From positions 372,001-436,000 of the forward strand of contig CAWGNI010000008.1 in assembly GCA_963823925.1 (NCBI GenBank): 64,000 nt of DNA. Reading direction: 5' to 3'. Below the pieces are notes generated by a model. The model was not told the origin of the DNA and did no database searches. It was given only the letters and a program-made list of their open reading frames with translations. The stretch is from SPCO01 sp963823925 (GTDB taxonomy: Bacteria > Chloroflexota > Limnocylindria > Limnocylindrales > CSP1-4). Positions 27,505 through 36,921 of the stretch are shown here, piece by piece (the stretch's first letter is position 1; each line of letters begins with the position of its first letter). The position numbers were made by a program, and so were the translations under genes.

Positions 27505-28770
27505 ATGATGACGACCGAGGCGCCTGCCAGCATCGCGGAGCCGGCCCTGCGCTGGTCGGCACGGGCGCACAGCATCGCCGAGATCGAGACGGAGATCAGC
27601 CGGATGTGGGTCGCCCAGGATCATCCGGGCCACACGGACGGCGACCTGACCGGGACCGTGGCGGCCAGGACGAACGTGATGAACCTCATCGTCATCGCAG
27701 CCGGCCCGGAACTGGCCGAGCGGAGCGCCGCCACGATCCAGGCACTCACGGGCCGACTTCCGTCGCGGACCGTGGTCATCCAGTCAGCTGATCCGGACGG
27801 GCCTTCCTGGCTCGACGCGCGGATCGAGGCCCACTGCGTCCTGCCGAATGCCGGCGTTGCGGAGACCTGTGCAGAAACGATCCACATCCGCTCCGGTGGC
27901 GAAGCCGGTCGGCATCTGACGGCCATCGCCACGCCGCTGATCATCCATGACCTGCCGGTCACGGTCTGGTGGCCGGGCGAACCGGCCCTGACCAGCACGG
28001 CGGCCGGGCGGCTCCTCGGCGGGGCCGATCGCCTCGTCGTCGACGGGTCGACCTGGAGCCCGGATGGCCTCACCCGGCTCCGCCAGATGGCCCGACTCCT
28101 CGACACGTCGAACCTGGCCATCAGCGACTTCGCCCTCGAGCGTCAGTCCCGCTGGCGCGAAGCGATCGCATCGATCTTCGACGACCAGGATTTCCTCCCC
28201 TACCTGCGCTCGCTCCGGCGGATCGCGGTCACCTATGCGACCCACGACGAGACCGATGATCCAAGCTCGACCAACCTCGTCAAACCGATCTACCACGTCG
28301 GTTGGCTCGCCTCGCGTCTCGGCCTCTCGGTCGTGAAGCCACTGACGGTGGCCGGGCGGCCGCCGAGCACCGCACGCTCGGCGAACGTGCGGCCGGCCGC
28401 GGGCCGGCCCACCACCGGCCGGGGCCAGGTCGCGACGCTGTCGGATGGTCGCGGCGACGTCGCCGTGGTCATCCGGCCACTCCTGTCGGCGATGCCGGCC
28501 GGCACGACCCTGCGCGTCGAATTGCTGGCCGAACGACGAGGATCGGAACTGCGCGCCGACGTGACGGCCGAGGCCGAGACGGTCCGGTCGCGGGTCTGGC
28601 TCGATGGCGTCGAGGCCCTCGATCGCCGTTTCCGGGCACCTCGCCGGGGCGAGGTCGACCTCCTCGCCGACGCGATCGAATCCGGGCGGCGCGATCCAGT
28701 GGCGGTGGGTGCCCTGCGCGCGGCCGCCTCCCTGGTCGACAAGGATCCACCGGAGGGGGGCCGACGATGA
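27505..28770 (+). CDS. opcA: Glucose-6-phosphate dehydrogenase assembly protein OpcA
   Basis: OpcA activates or assembles glucose-6-phosphate dehydrogenase in cyanobacteria and actinobacteria. The 421-residue protein has the family's WVAQDHPGHTDGD-like N-terminal block, TPLIIHDLPVTVWWPGEP and the LADRLVVDGSTW-like region in the middle, and a variable, Arg-rich C-terminal third. It lies directly between zwf and pgl, the usual context. Two adjacent ATG codons at 27505 and 27508 could start it. The stop overlaps the pgl start. Confidence 0.92.
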   Translation: MMTTEAPASIAEPALRWSARAHSIAEIETEISRMWVAQDHPGHTDGDLTGTVAARTNVMNLIVIAAGPELAERSAATIQALTGRLPSRTVVIQSADPDGPSWLDARIEAHCVLPNAGVAETCAETIHIRSGGEAGRHLTAIATPLIIHDLPVTVWWPGEPALTSTAAGRLLGGADRLVVDGSTWSPDGLTRLRQMARLLDTSNLAISDFALERQSRWREAIASIFDDQDFLPYLRSLRRIAVTYATHDETDDPSSTNLVKPIYHVGWLASRLGLSVVKPLTVAGRPPSTARSANVRPAAGRPTTGRGQVATLSDGRGDVAVVIRPLLSAMPAGTTLRVELLAERRGSELRADVTAEAETVRSRVWLDGVEALDRRFRAPRRGEVDLLADAIESGRRDPVAVGALRAAASLVDKDPPEGGRR

Positions 28771-29589
28771 TGACCGGACCGGCGGCCTCGGGCGAGCCCG
28801 AGATCATCATCGTGCCCGATCCCGCGGCATGCGAAGCCGTGGCATCGGACCGCATCGCCGCACAACTCCGTGCCACCGTTTCGGAGCGCGGTCGGGCCGA
28901 CTGGGCCACGACCGGGGGCTCCAGCCCGACCGGGATCTATCGGAATCTCGCGTCGACCCCCCTGGTGGACGCGGTCCCCTGGAGCAACGTCCACGTCTGG
29001 TGGGGTGACGACCGGTTCGTCCCGCGCGACCACCCCGAGTCGAACGTCAAGCCGTTCGACGACATCATGCTCGCCATCGGGCGAGCCGAGGAAGGGACCG
29101 AGGGCGTGATGCGGGCCGTGCCGATCCCGCTCACCCAGGTCCATCCGTTCCCGACGGCGGAGGCGATCGGTCGTGGCTCGGGCGCGACCTGGTGCGCATG
29201 GTCGCTGGCCCAAACCCTCCGCGACGTCACGCCGAAGCAGCCCGGCGGCTGGCCGGCCCTCGATCTCATCCTGCTCGGTGTCGGGCCAGACGGCCACATC
29301 CTGTCGGTCTTTCCGGACTCGCCCGCGTTCGACGCGACCGAAACGGTGCTGGCCGTTCCCGCTCCCGATCCATGTCGAACCGCACCTCGAGCGGGTGACC
29401 CTCAACCCGGCACTGGTCGGAGCGGCTCGCCACGTCATCGTCGTCGCCTTCGGTGCGGATAAGGCCCCGGTCATCGGCAACATCTTCGGACCAGAACGGG
29501 ACCCACGTCGCTGGCCCGCTCAGTTAGCACGCCGAGCCGGGGCGACCTGGATCCTTGATGAGGCCGCGGCGGCGGAGCTCCCACGCTGA
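28767..29589 (+). CDS. pgl: 6-phosphogluconolactonase, one +1 frameshift
   Basis: Hydrolyses 6-phosphogluconolactone, the step between Zwf and Gnd. Motifs are TTGGSSPTGIYRNL (here with W-A before it), VPWSNVHVWWGDDRFVP, and LILLGVGPDGHILSVFP. The frame changes at 29364-29366, where CCC read as CC restores HVEPHLERVTLNP and the C-terminal ATWILDEAAA. The ATG overlaps the opcA stop as ATGA, with another ATG at 28770. Expected length is about 273 residues. Confidence 0.9.
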
Positions 29590-29606
29590 CCGGCCCTGCG
29601 CCATCG

Positions 29607-30398
29607 ATGCGCCGGGTCATCTCGGCGGATGGGACGCCGATCGCGGTATTCGCCAGGGGGACCGGACCGCACCTCGTCCTGGTCCATGGCGCGACCGCGG
29701 ATCACACCGCGTTCCGGGTCATCGAGCCGATCCTGGCCGAGACGTTCACGGTCCATGCCATCGATCGACGCGGGCGGGGGGCGTCAGGCGACGCTCCGGC
29801 GTATGCGATCGAGCGCGAATTCGAGGACCTTGCCGCGGTGGCCGATGCCATTGCCCGGCCCGGCGAACGGGTCGACGTTCTCGGTCACTCATATGGCGGC
29901 CGCTGCGCGCTAGGCGCAGCGCTGCTGACCGAACGACTGCGGCGGGTCGTCTCCTATGAAGGGGCGCCGACGCCGCCCGGCGCGTCCTACCACCCGGCCG
30001 GCATCGAGGACCGGCTGGAACACCGGATCGCGGCCGGCGACCTCGATGGAGCCCTTGGCCTGTTCCTGTCGGATGTCGTCGGGATGACCGACGTCGATCT
30101 CGACGCCTATCGGCGGAACCCGATCTGGCCGACGAGGGTCGCCGCGGCCGGGACGATCCTTCGGGAGCTCCGGGCGGAAATGGACCCGGCAGCCTCACTC
30201 GAGCGCCTCGGCATGGTCCGCCAACCGGTCCTGCAGGTCCTGGGCGGCGACAGCCTGGCGGTCTTCCACGACGCGACGATGGCGCTTGACGCGCGACTCG
30301 CCGATGGCGGCGTCGTGGTCATCGAAGGGGCACGTCATGCCGCCCACCACACCCATCCGGACCTCCTGATAAAGGCCGTCGCGGAGTTCCTGGACTGA
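29607..30398 (+). CDS. Alpha/beta hydrolase
   Basis: A 263-residue alpha/beta-fold hydrolase. The nucleophile elbow is LGHSYGGRCA, the oxyanion region VLVHGATADHTAF, and the likely catalytic histidine lies in GARHAAHHTHPDLL. The substrate cannot be told. It follows pgl at 17 bases on the same strand and is probably the last gene of the pentose phosphate operon. A peptidic or ester substrate would be typical, but its place suggests some carbon-metabolism role that cannot be shown. Confidence 0.87.
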   Translation: MRRVISADGTPIAVFARGTGPHLVLVHGATADHTAFRVIEPILAETFTVHAIDRRGRGASGDAPAYAIEREFEDLAAVADAIARPGERVDVLGHSYGGRCALGAALLTERLRRVVSYEGAPTPPGASYHPAGIEDRLEHRIAAGDLDGALGLFLSDVVGMTDVDLDAYRRNPIWPTRVAAAGTILRELRAEMDPAASLERLGMVRQPVLQVLGGDSLAVFHDATMALDARLADGGVVVIEGARHAAHHTHPDLLIKAVAEFLD

Positions 30399-30450
30399 GC
30401 GCGGGCCGGGCGGGCGGACTACCATCGACGGAGACAGGGGGAGATCGATC

Positions 30451-31593
30451 TTGACTGAAGCGAACGCTGCTGCCGCCGCCACCGCGCCGAAGCCCGAACC
30501 GGCGGAGGCTGCCCCGTACTCGCCCGGTCTCGCCGGTGTGATCGCCGGGGAGACGAGCCTGAGTCTCGTCGACGGCGAGCGAGGGCGGCTCACCTACCGG
30601 GGCTATCGGATCGGTGATCTGGTCGCCCATGGCACCTATCCGGTCGTCGCCAACATGCTCTGGACCGGTGACTGGGATCCCGGCCATCGCCTGCCGACCG
30701 GCGCGATCCCGCCCGAAGTGATGACGGTCCTGCGAACGCTGCCCGCCACGACGAAGCCGATGGACGCCCTGCGGACCGCCGTCTCGGCCTGGGGCGCCAC
30801 GAAGAACCTGCCCTGGCCGCCGACGATCGACCAGGCCCGGGCGCTGACCTCGTTCTCGCCATCGGCGCTGGCTGCCTTCGCCCGGTTGCGAACCGGCAAG
30901 GAGCCGATCGACCCCGACCCGACGCTCGATCTCGTCGAAGGCTTCCTGTACCAGCTCAACGGCGAGCGGCCGGACGCGGGCACGGCTCGGGCGCTCGACG
31001 CCTACTTCATCGTCGGTGCGGAACACGGGTTCAACGCCTCGACGTTCACCGCCCGGGTCGTCACGTCCACCCGATCCGACCTCGCGTCCGCGGTCGTGGC
31101 CGCCATCGGCACGATGAAGGGACCGCTCCACGGCGGAGCGCCGTCCGAGGTGGTCGACCAGCTGAGCCAGATGGCGACGGCCGAGTCGGCCGAGATCTGG
31201 GTCCGGGAGGCACTGGACCGGGGTGAGCGCCTGATGGGCTTCGGCCACCGGGTCTATCGGGCGTACGACCCGCGGGCAGCCGCGCTGCGCACCGTCGCCG
31301 AGGGGATGGAGCATCGTCCCGACTGGCTTGAACGGGCCATCGAGGTCGAGGATGTCGTCCTGCGCGTCCTCGCCGAGAAGCACCCGGAGCGCGCGCTCAA
31401 GACAAACGTCGAGTATTACGCCGCGCCCGTGCTCATGGGCGTCGGCCTGGCGCCGGACCTCTTCCCTGCCGCGTTCTCGCTTGCCCGCCACGCCGGCTGG
31501 ACGTCACACGCCCTCGAGCAGGCTGCGGCAGATCACCTCATCCGGCCGAGTGTCCGGTACGTCGGGTCACCCGAGCGCGATCTGCCGGCCTGA
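30451..31593 (+). CDS. Citrate synthase family protein
   Basis: Condenses acetyl-CoA with oxaloacetate, or propionyl-CoA if it is a methylcitrate synthase. The catalytic histidines are in GPLHGGAPSEV and GFGHRVYRAYDP. The third catalytic position, normally Asp in NVDFYS, is here Glu in TNVEYYAAPVL. At 380 residues it is of the short bacterial type. The start is a TTG at 30451 with a strong GGGGGAG site, and the first 20 residues are Ala/Pro-rich. The 3' end overlaps the convergent monooxygenase gene by 27 bases. Citrate or methylcitrate specificity is undecided. Confidence 0.88.
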   Translation: MTEANAAAAATAPKPEPAEAAPYSPGLAGVIAGETSLSLVDGERGRLTYRGYRIGDLVAHGTYPVVANMLWTGDWDPGHRLPTGAIPPEVMTVLRTLPATTKPMDALRTAVSAWGATKNLPWPPTIDQARALTSFSPSALAAFARLRTGKEPIDPDPTLDLVEGFLYQLNGERPDAGTARALDAYFIVGAEHGFNASTFTARVVTSTRSDLASAVVAAIGTMKGPLHGGAPSEVVDQLSQMATAESAEIWVREALDRGERLMGFGHRVYRAYDPRAAALRTVAEGMEHRPDWLERAIEVEDVVLRVLAEKHPERALKTNVEYYAAPVLMGVGLAPDLFPAAFSLARHAGWTSHALEQAAADHLIRPSVRYVGSPERDLPA

Positions 31594-32712
31594 ACTGACC
31601 TTGTTGGCGCTCGCCCGCCCCTCGAGCCGATCCACGATCCGATCCACGACGAAGGCGGCGTCTCGTCCCGCGCCGTTGACGAGCATCGAAGAGAACGAGT
31701 AGGTGAACGGAACTCCCAGGAAATAAAGCCCCGGCGCCCGCTGGACGACGCCGCGCACGTGGTTCGGCCAGCCATCAGCGTCCACGATCCCGTCGACTTC
31801 GATCCAGTCGTAGTCCAGTCGGAACCCGGTGCACCAGATCACGTTCGTCACGTCAAGGACCGTCCCATCCGCGAGTACTGGCCGGCCATCGCGCACGCCC
31901 ACTGTCCGCGCTTCGGAAAGGTCGACGCCGGCCTTGGTCAGGTCGATCCGTCGGACTCGCAGCAGCGGTCCGCCGCCCTTGCGGATCTCCGTTGCCATCT
32001 TGCGGCCCATCGGGGTCCGCATCGTGAGGACATGGTTGAAGGCGAAGTTGACCAGCGGCATCAGCAGGTGAGCGCGCCACCGATCGATGACCGCGATCGG
32101 CAGCTCGCCGTGGGCCCGGCCCGACAGATGGGTAAGGTGGTTCTTGGCAGCCTCGAGGGCGAGATCCGCTCCCGAGTGGCTCAGCCCGACAACGAGGACC
32201 GGGCCGTCCTTCAGCTGTGATGGATTGCGGTACTCATTCGAGTGCAGCTGGCGGATCTCAGGGTCGAGACCACCGGCAAAATCCGGGATGGACGGGATCC
32301 GGAATGGGCCGGTGGCGACGACGACCTGCGCTGCCTCGATCTGAAGATCGCCCGCCTGAACGTCGTAGCCGCCGTCGGGCCGCGGGCGGACGCGCTCTAC
32401 GGTGATCCCACTGCGTACGGGGAGGTCGAGCCGTGCGGCGTACGCTTCCAGGTAGTCGCCCATCTCACGGGCCGTCGGATAGTGATAGTTCGCCGCGGGG
32501 AAGCGCATCCCCGGCAATCCGTCGTAGCGAGCCGGGCTGTAAAGCTGGAGGGAATCCCAGCGGTCGCGCCAGTGGTCGCCGATCCGGGTGTCGGCGTCCA
32601 GGATGACGAATGGCAAACCTCGTCTGGCCAGGTGATATCCGGCCGATAGACCGGCCTGGCCGCCGCCGATGACGACCGTTTCGATGCGCTCGGTGCCACC
32701 TCGTTCGTGCAT
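31567..32712 (-). CDS. FAD/NADPH-dependent flavin monooxygenase-like oxidoreductase
   Basis: A single-component flavoprotein of the class B monooxygenase type, 381 residues. FAD motif VVIGGGQAGLSAGYHLA at the N terminus, the HWRDRWDSLQLYSP block, the NADPH motif VVGLSHSGADLALEA in the middle and WCTGFRLDYDWIEVDG near the C terminus. I chose ATG 32712 because of an AGGGAGG site; an ATG at 32793 would add 27 low-complexity residues. It lies downstream of a LuxR-type regulator on the same strand, which probably controls it. Confidence 0.88.
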   Translation of the reverse strand: MHERGGTERIETVVIGGGQAGLSAGYHLARRGLPFVILDADTRIGDHWRDRWDSLQLYSPARYDGLPGMRFPAANYHYPTAREMGDYLEAYAARLDLPVRSGITVERVRPRPDGGYDVQAGDLQIEAAQVVVATGPFRIPSIPDFAGGLDPEIRQLHSNEYRNPSQLKDGPVLVVGLSHSGADLALEAAKNHLTHLSGRAHGELPIAVIDRWRAHLLMPLVNFAFNHVLTMRTPMGRKMATEIRKGGGPLLRVRRIDLTKAGVDLSEARTVGVRDGRPVLADGTVLDVTNVIWCTGFRLDYDWIEVDGIVDADGWPNHVRGVVQRAPGLYFLGVPFTYSFSSMLVNGAGRDAAFVVDRIVDRLEGRASANKVSSGRQIALG

Positions 32713-32858
32713 CTTGTGCCTCCCTGGGTCGTCACCGCGTGGAGTCGGAGGCGACCGATCGTCATCGGCCGCCGGATCCGACCGTACAGACAAGTGACGA
32801 TCGACGCATCGGCGGAAGTACCCAATCGCTGTGTATCGCGTGATGGGTACCGGGCGAG

Positions 32859-34496
32859 TCAGGTCAGACCATGTTCGTAGGCGTAGGCGGTGGCCGCTGA
32901 ACGGGTCGAGACACCAAGCTTTGCGAAGATGTTGCTGACGTGGCGATCGACGGTGCGTTCGCTGATCGTCAGGGCGTCGGCGATCGCTCGGTTAGTATCG
33001 CCAGCCGCGACCAAGCGCAGGATCTCAAGTTCTCGGGGACTCAGCCGGGCGGGAGTGACAGCATCGTCCTGCCCGGACGCGCGATCGAGGGCCAGGAGGT
33101 CGGGGCCGGCTCCAAGGCCCACGAACGTCTCCCGGGCTGCGTCGAACTCGAGTCGGGCTCCATCCAGATCCCCGACCAGGCGGCAGGCGCGACCGATCGC
33201 GACGCGAACTCGGGCGGCCTCATATGGTGCCTCGAGCTCGCGCCAGAGGACCCAGGCTCGTCGGAGGACCGCGAGAGCGCCCTCCGTGTCGCCTTCGGCA
33301 AGTCGAACCCATCCATCGCTCCGGGTCGCCATTGCCCGCAGGAGAGGGGCATCGAATCGCTCGGCGATGTCGACCAACTCGTGTACGGCCGCTCGGGCGC
33401 CGCCCACGTCGCCGGCGGCAAGACTGATCTCGACGACTGGCTCCAGTAGCGTCGCACGACCGATGTCATCGCCAGCCTCCGCAAGCGCACGCCGGATCGA
33501 GCGGACGGCCGTCTGGACGTCGCCCCGGGAGAGGCGCAGTAGGGCGAGCCCGGGCTCGGCCTGGCGCCCCCAATGGCTTGCTTCCCGGTACGTCACCTCA
33601 GCCTCGGCGGATGCGCCGCGAAGGCGTTCGAGCTCAGCAAGCTGATACAGCGCGTCTCCCGCAGCCGGTTCGGGTGGTGGCCGGAGAAGACGATCGCGGG
33701 CGCGTTCGGCTTCCCCTTGCGCATCCTCCCAGGCTCCGTTGAAGCGCATCAACTCGGCGCGATAGACCTGGCACTGGCCGCGAAACGCCATGAGGTCGGG
33801 CTGCGATTCGCACCACCGAGTCAGGGCGGTGGTCCATTCCTGGGCCCGGCGCAGATCAAAGAGCTCGTGACAGGCTTCGATCACGCTGCAATAGACGATG
33901 CCCGCGACGCTCGGGGAGACCTCGCCCGCCATGACCGCGACCATGGCTTCGTCGAGCAGTCGAATGCCGGGGGTCGCTTCCGACATGGCGATGAGTGACC
34001 GCCCGCGGCCCAGTCGACCCAGCGTCGCGAGGTTCTTGTCGCCGAACCGCTCCGCGATTTTGGCAAGTTCCTCGAACATCGCGAGAGCCTCCGCCGGTTG
34101 ACCCTCCTCGATTCGGCCGAGGGCTTGGGGGACGAGCAGGTAGCCAGCCTCCGGGCCGTCGTAGCCGGTCTCTTCGATCAACCGCGCCGCACGGCCGATC
34201 CAGCCGCTGCCCTGCGCGATCTCGCCTCTATTGAACAGGCTGAAGGCCAGCCAGAAGGCGGTCCGAACGGCGCGGGCCACGTCGCCCGTCCGGACCGACT
34301 CGAGATGGGCCCGCGAACCGGCCGCGATCGCATCATCGACCTGCCCCAGCAGTTGGGCGGCGATGGCCAGGCGTTCCAGATCTTCGGCTCCGAGCGGCCT
34401 GTCGCGGTCGACCGCAGACAGCCCGGTGTAGGCGTCGCTCCAGGCAAACGCCTCGAATCTGGATCGAGCGATCAGCAGGCGATCATCGGCCGGCAT
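32859..34496 (-). CDS. LuxR-family regulator with TPR-like repeats
   Basis: A 545-residue DNA-binding regulator. The first about 470 residues are helical TPR-like repeats (alanine-rich helices with spacing such as AEVTYREASHWGRQAEPGLA). The C terminus is a LuxR helix-turn-helix: LSPRELEILRLVAAGDTNRA then ISERTVDRHVSNIF. It resembles the C-terminal part of MalT/LAL-type regulators but has no AAA ATPase domain. No ribosome site is clear at ATG 34496. The monooxygenase gene 150 bases downstream is the likely target. The signal it senses is unknown. Confidence 0.88.
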   Translation of the reverse strand: MPADDRLLIARSRFEAFAWSDAYTGLSAVDRDRPLGAEDLERLAIAAQLLGQVDDAIAAGSRAHLESVRTGDVARAVRTAFWLAFSLFNRGEIAQGSGWIGRAARLIEETGYDGPEAGYLLVPQALGRIEEGQPAEALAMFEELAKIAERFGDKNLATLGRLGRGRSLIAMSEATPGIRLLDEAMVAVMAGEVSPSVAGIVYCSVIEACHELFDLRRAQEWTTALTRWCESQPDLMAFRGQCQVYRAELMRFNGAWEDAQGEAERARDRLLRPPPEPAAGDALYQLAELERLRGASAEAEVTYREASHWGRQAEPGLALLRLSRGDVQTAVRSIRRALAEAGDDIGRATLLEPVVEISLAAGDVGGARAAVHELVDIAERFDAPLLRAMATRSDGWVRLAEGDTEGALAVLRRAWVLWRELEAPYEAARVRVAIGRACRLVGDLDGARLEFDAARETFVGLGAGPDLLALDRASGQDDAVTPARLSPRELEILRLVAAGDTNRAIADALTISERTVDRHVSNIFAKLGVSTRSAATAYAYEHGLT

Positions 34497-34508
34497 GGCG
34501 GCGTACGC

Positions 34509-35519
34509 CTACAACCACCCGCGACGTCGGAAGAGGACGACGAGAGCGACCAACATCGCCGTCATCAGGGCGAGGATCAAGTAGAAGCTGATCGGATCCC
34601 GTTCTCCGGGAAGGGCAACGTTCATCCCGAAGATGCTCGCGATGAGGGTGAGCGGCAGGAGGACGACGCTCGCTGCCGTCAGGATGCGGAACGACTCGTT
34701 CAGGCGGTGCGAGATCACCGATTCGTTCGTGGACTCGAGTGCCTCGATGACTTCCTTGTAGTTCTCCAGGGTGTCCCAGATCCGCTCGGCGGCGTCGGAG
34801 ATGTCATCGAAATAGATCTCGAGTTCTTCCTGGAGGTAGCGCTGCTTCGTTCGTTCGAGGTCGCGCAGGACGGCTCGCTGGGGTCGGACGATCCGCCGGA
34901 AGTTGATGATCTCCTGTTTCGCTTCGGAGATGTCGCGGACGATCTCCGAGGAGCGCCCCTCGAAGATGTCGTCCTCGATCCGGTCGAGCTTGACCGCCAT
35001 CTTCCGGAGCATCGGGAACGACGCGTCGACGCAGGTGTCCGCGATCTTGTAGAGCAGGTAGCCGGACCCTTTCGAGAACGTCTCCTCGCGCAATTCCTCG
35101 CGCTCTCGGTAGCGCTCGAACATCGCCGCGAGCGGCGGCAGCGGGATGTTCGGCAACGTGATCATGAAATCCGGTCCCATGAACAGGTCCAGCTCGGCGG
35201 TCAGGATCCGGCCGGTCTCCTTCTCGAACATCGGAAAGTGCAGGACGATGAAGACGTAGTCGTCGTACTGGTCCAGCTTCGGCCGGTTGTTGCGCGAGTA
35301 GACGTCCTCGTAGTCGAGCGGGTGGAAGTCGAAGTGACTCTCGAGCCAGTCCCGATCGACCGTCCGCGGGGATTCGATGTGGATCCAGCGGATCCCAGCC
35401 GACTCGATGATGTCCGGATTCGCCTCGACGGCGGCCGAGATCGGCTCCGCGTCGAGCACGGGCCGGCGACCTCCCGGACGAGGCAAGGGGCGAGGGCGGG
35501 GCAGTCCCAGGTTCGGCAC
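34509..35519 (-). CDS. corA: CorA-family magnesium/cobalt transporter
   Basis: A pentameric divalent-cation channel. The 336-residue protein has the large cytosolic funnel domain with a long coiled helix (DISEAKQEIINFRRIVRPQ), then two C-terminal membrane helices with the pore signature FGMN between them and a basic tail. The GTG at 35519 is preceded at six bases by TAGGAT, so the message is probably leaderless. Selectivity for Mg, Co or Ni is not decided by the GMN motif. Confidence 0.94.
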   Translation of the reverse strand: MPNLGLPRPRPLPRPGGRRPVLDAEPISAAVEANPDIIESAGIRWIHIESPRTVDRDWLESHFDFHPLDYEDVYSRNNRPKLDQYDDYVFIVLHFPMFEKETGRILTAELDLFMGPDFMITLPNIPLPPLAAMFERYREREELREETFSKGSGYLLYKIADTCVDASFPMLRKMAVKLDRIEDDIFEGRSSEIVRDISEAKQEIINFRRIVRPQRAVLRDLERTKQRYLQEELEIYFDDISDAAERIWDTLENYKEVIEALESTNESVISHRLNESFRILTAASVVLLPLTLIASIFGMNVALPGERDPISFYLILALMTAMLVALVVLFRRRGWL

Positions 35520-35525
35520 GGCACC

Positions 35526-35531
35526 ATCCTA
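35526..35531 (-). promoter_or_regulatory. -10 hexamer of corA, leaderless arrangement
   Basis: TAGGAT ends six bases before the corA GTG start at 35519. Confidence 0.5.
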
Positions 35532-35625
35532 GCGGCCATGCCCCGATCGGGGCCGGGAATTCTTGCGATGGTCGGGGTCGCTCGAGGCGATGCGGCCGAT
35601 CCGAGCATCGGGCGTCACGCCGATC

Positions 35626-36921
35626 TCAGAACTCGACGGGCGTCGGCGGCAGATCTTCGGCCGCCAGGCGGTGTTCGGCCGATGCCGAGGGCCGTCGCCG
35701 GTAGATCGTGATCGCGCCGAACAGGAAGACGATCGACGCGGCGACGAAGATCCCATCGACGCCGGTCATCGACGCGACGATCGCCCCGGCGATCGGGCCG
35801 ATGATCCCGGCCGCATAGAGCGGCAGGTAGACGAGGTTGAGAGCCGGCGAACGGCGCTCCGGTGGGAGTTCCGTCGCCAGCAGTCCGAAGATCATCGCGC
35901 TGACCGTGGCCGTGGCGACCCCGAGGCCGACGGCCAGCAGCGCCATCGCCCCGACCGTTCCGACGAAGGGCAGCATGAGCAGCACTACGCTCGCGCCCCC
36001 GAGGGCGGCGATCAGCACCGGGCGGAAGCCGATCCGGTCGCCGAGCACCCCGCCGAGCGGAGAGACGAGCGCTCCGACCAGGGCGGCCGTCCCGACCACC
36101 AGACCGATGGCCGACGCCAGGCCGGGTCCCCGGCCGGCGACCATCTCGACGAGGACGGGGATGTACGGCCGGCTCATCTGGATACCCACGAACGAGATCC
36201 CGAAGATGAGGAAGATGCGACGAGTCGCAGGATCGGTCACGACCCCGCGAAGCGACGACGCCGCAAGGTCCACGATCCGGCCGGCGGGCACCACCTCCGG
36301 ACGGACCTCACGGGAACCGAGGGCGACGAGCAGGGCGGTTCCGAGCGACAGGACCGCGGACAGGGCGAACACGGGAGGGAGCTCCCAACCGAAGCCATCG
36401 ATGAGCATCCCGGCAAGCGCCGGCCCGACCGCGAAGCCGACAGGCCCGGAGGCACCGAACAGGGCGATGGTCGTGCCGATCCGCGCCCGCGGCGTCACAT
36501 CGCGGATCGCGGCGAGCATGATCCCGGTATTGCCGAGCTGGAAACCGATGAGCAATATCGCCAGGCCGAGCTGCCATGGCTCGCGGGCCAGAGCGACCGC
36601 TGCGAACACGACGGCCTCGACGAGGGCGCTCCGGATGATCACGACCTTGCGGCTGTACTTGTCGGCCCACGCTCCCCACAGCGGCACGAGCGGCATCCCG
36701 ACCACGAAGATGAGGGCGCTGAAAACGCCGATGAAGGTCAGGCGATCGCTGTCGGGAACGCCCATCTCGCTCAGATACGTCGGGACGAGGGCGAAGATCT
36801 GACTGACACCGAGACCTTCGACCATGGACGTCAACCAGAAGACCAGGAGCAGGACCCGCCAATCCTGGGCAGGTCGGGCCCCGGCAGGTGTCACGAGGGT
36901 GGAGGTTCCGGGCGCGGGCAC
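35626..36921 (-). CDS. MFS transporter
   Basis: A twelve-helix major facilitator permease of about 431 residues. The loop 2-3 signature is LWGAWADKYSRKVVI; helix 5 has GFAVGPALAGMLIDG-like glycines; the second half carries the matching LVSPLGGVLGDRIGFRPV. The substrate is unknown; drug or sugar efflux are both possible. I take the GTG at 36921 as start because TACGCT lies seven bases before it. A GTG at 36894 is an alternative, and the frame is open far upstream through clearly non-coding sequence. Confidence 0.87.
   Translation of the reverse strand: MPAPGTSTLVTPAGARPAQDWRVLLLVFWLTSMVEGLGVSQIFALVPTYLSEMGVPDSDRLTFIGVFSALIFVVGMPLVPLWGAWADKYSRKVVIIRSALVEAVVFAAVALAREPWQLGLAILLIGFQLGNTGIMLAAIRDVTPRARIGTTIALFGASGPVGFAVGPALAGMLIDGFGWELPPVFALSAVLSLGTALLVALGSREVRPEVVPAGRIVDLAASSLRGVVTDPATRRIFLIFGISFVGIQMSRPYIPVLVEMVAGRGPGLASAIGLVVGTAALVGALVSPLGGVLGDRIGFRPVLIAALGGASVVLLMLPFVGTVGAMALLAVGLGVATATVSAMIFGLLATELPPERRSPALNLVYLPLYAAGIIGPIAGAIVASMTGVDGIFVAASIVFLFGAITIYRRRPSASAEHRLAAEDLPPTPVEF

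Noticed and set aside
34098..35711. Long plus-strand open frame of about 537 codons
   Set aside because: It is antisense to the LuxR and corA genes; low-complexity Arg/Asp composition and no start site mark it as a GC-driven shadow.
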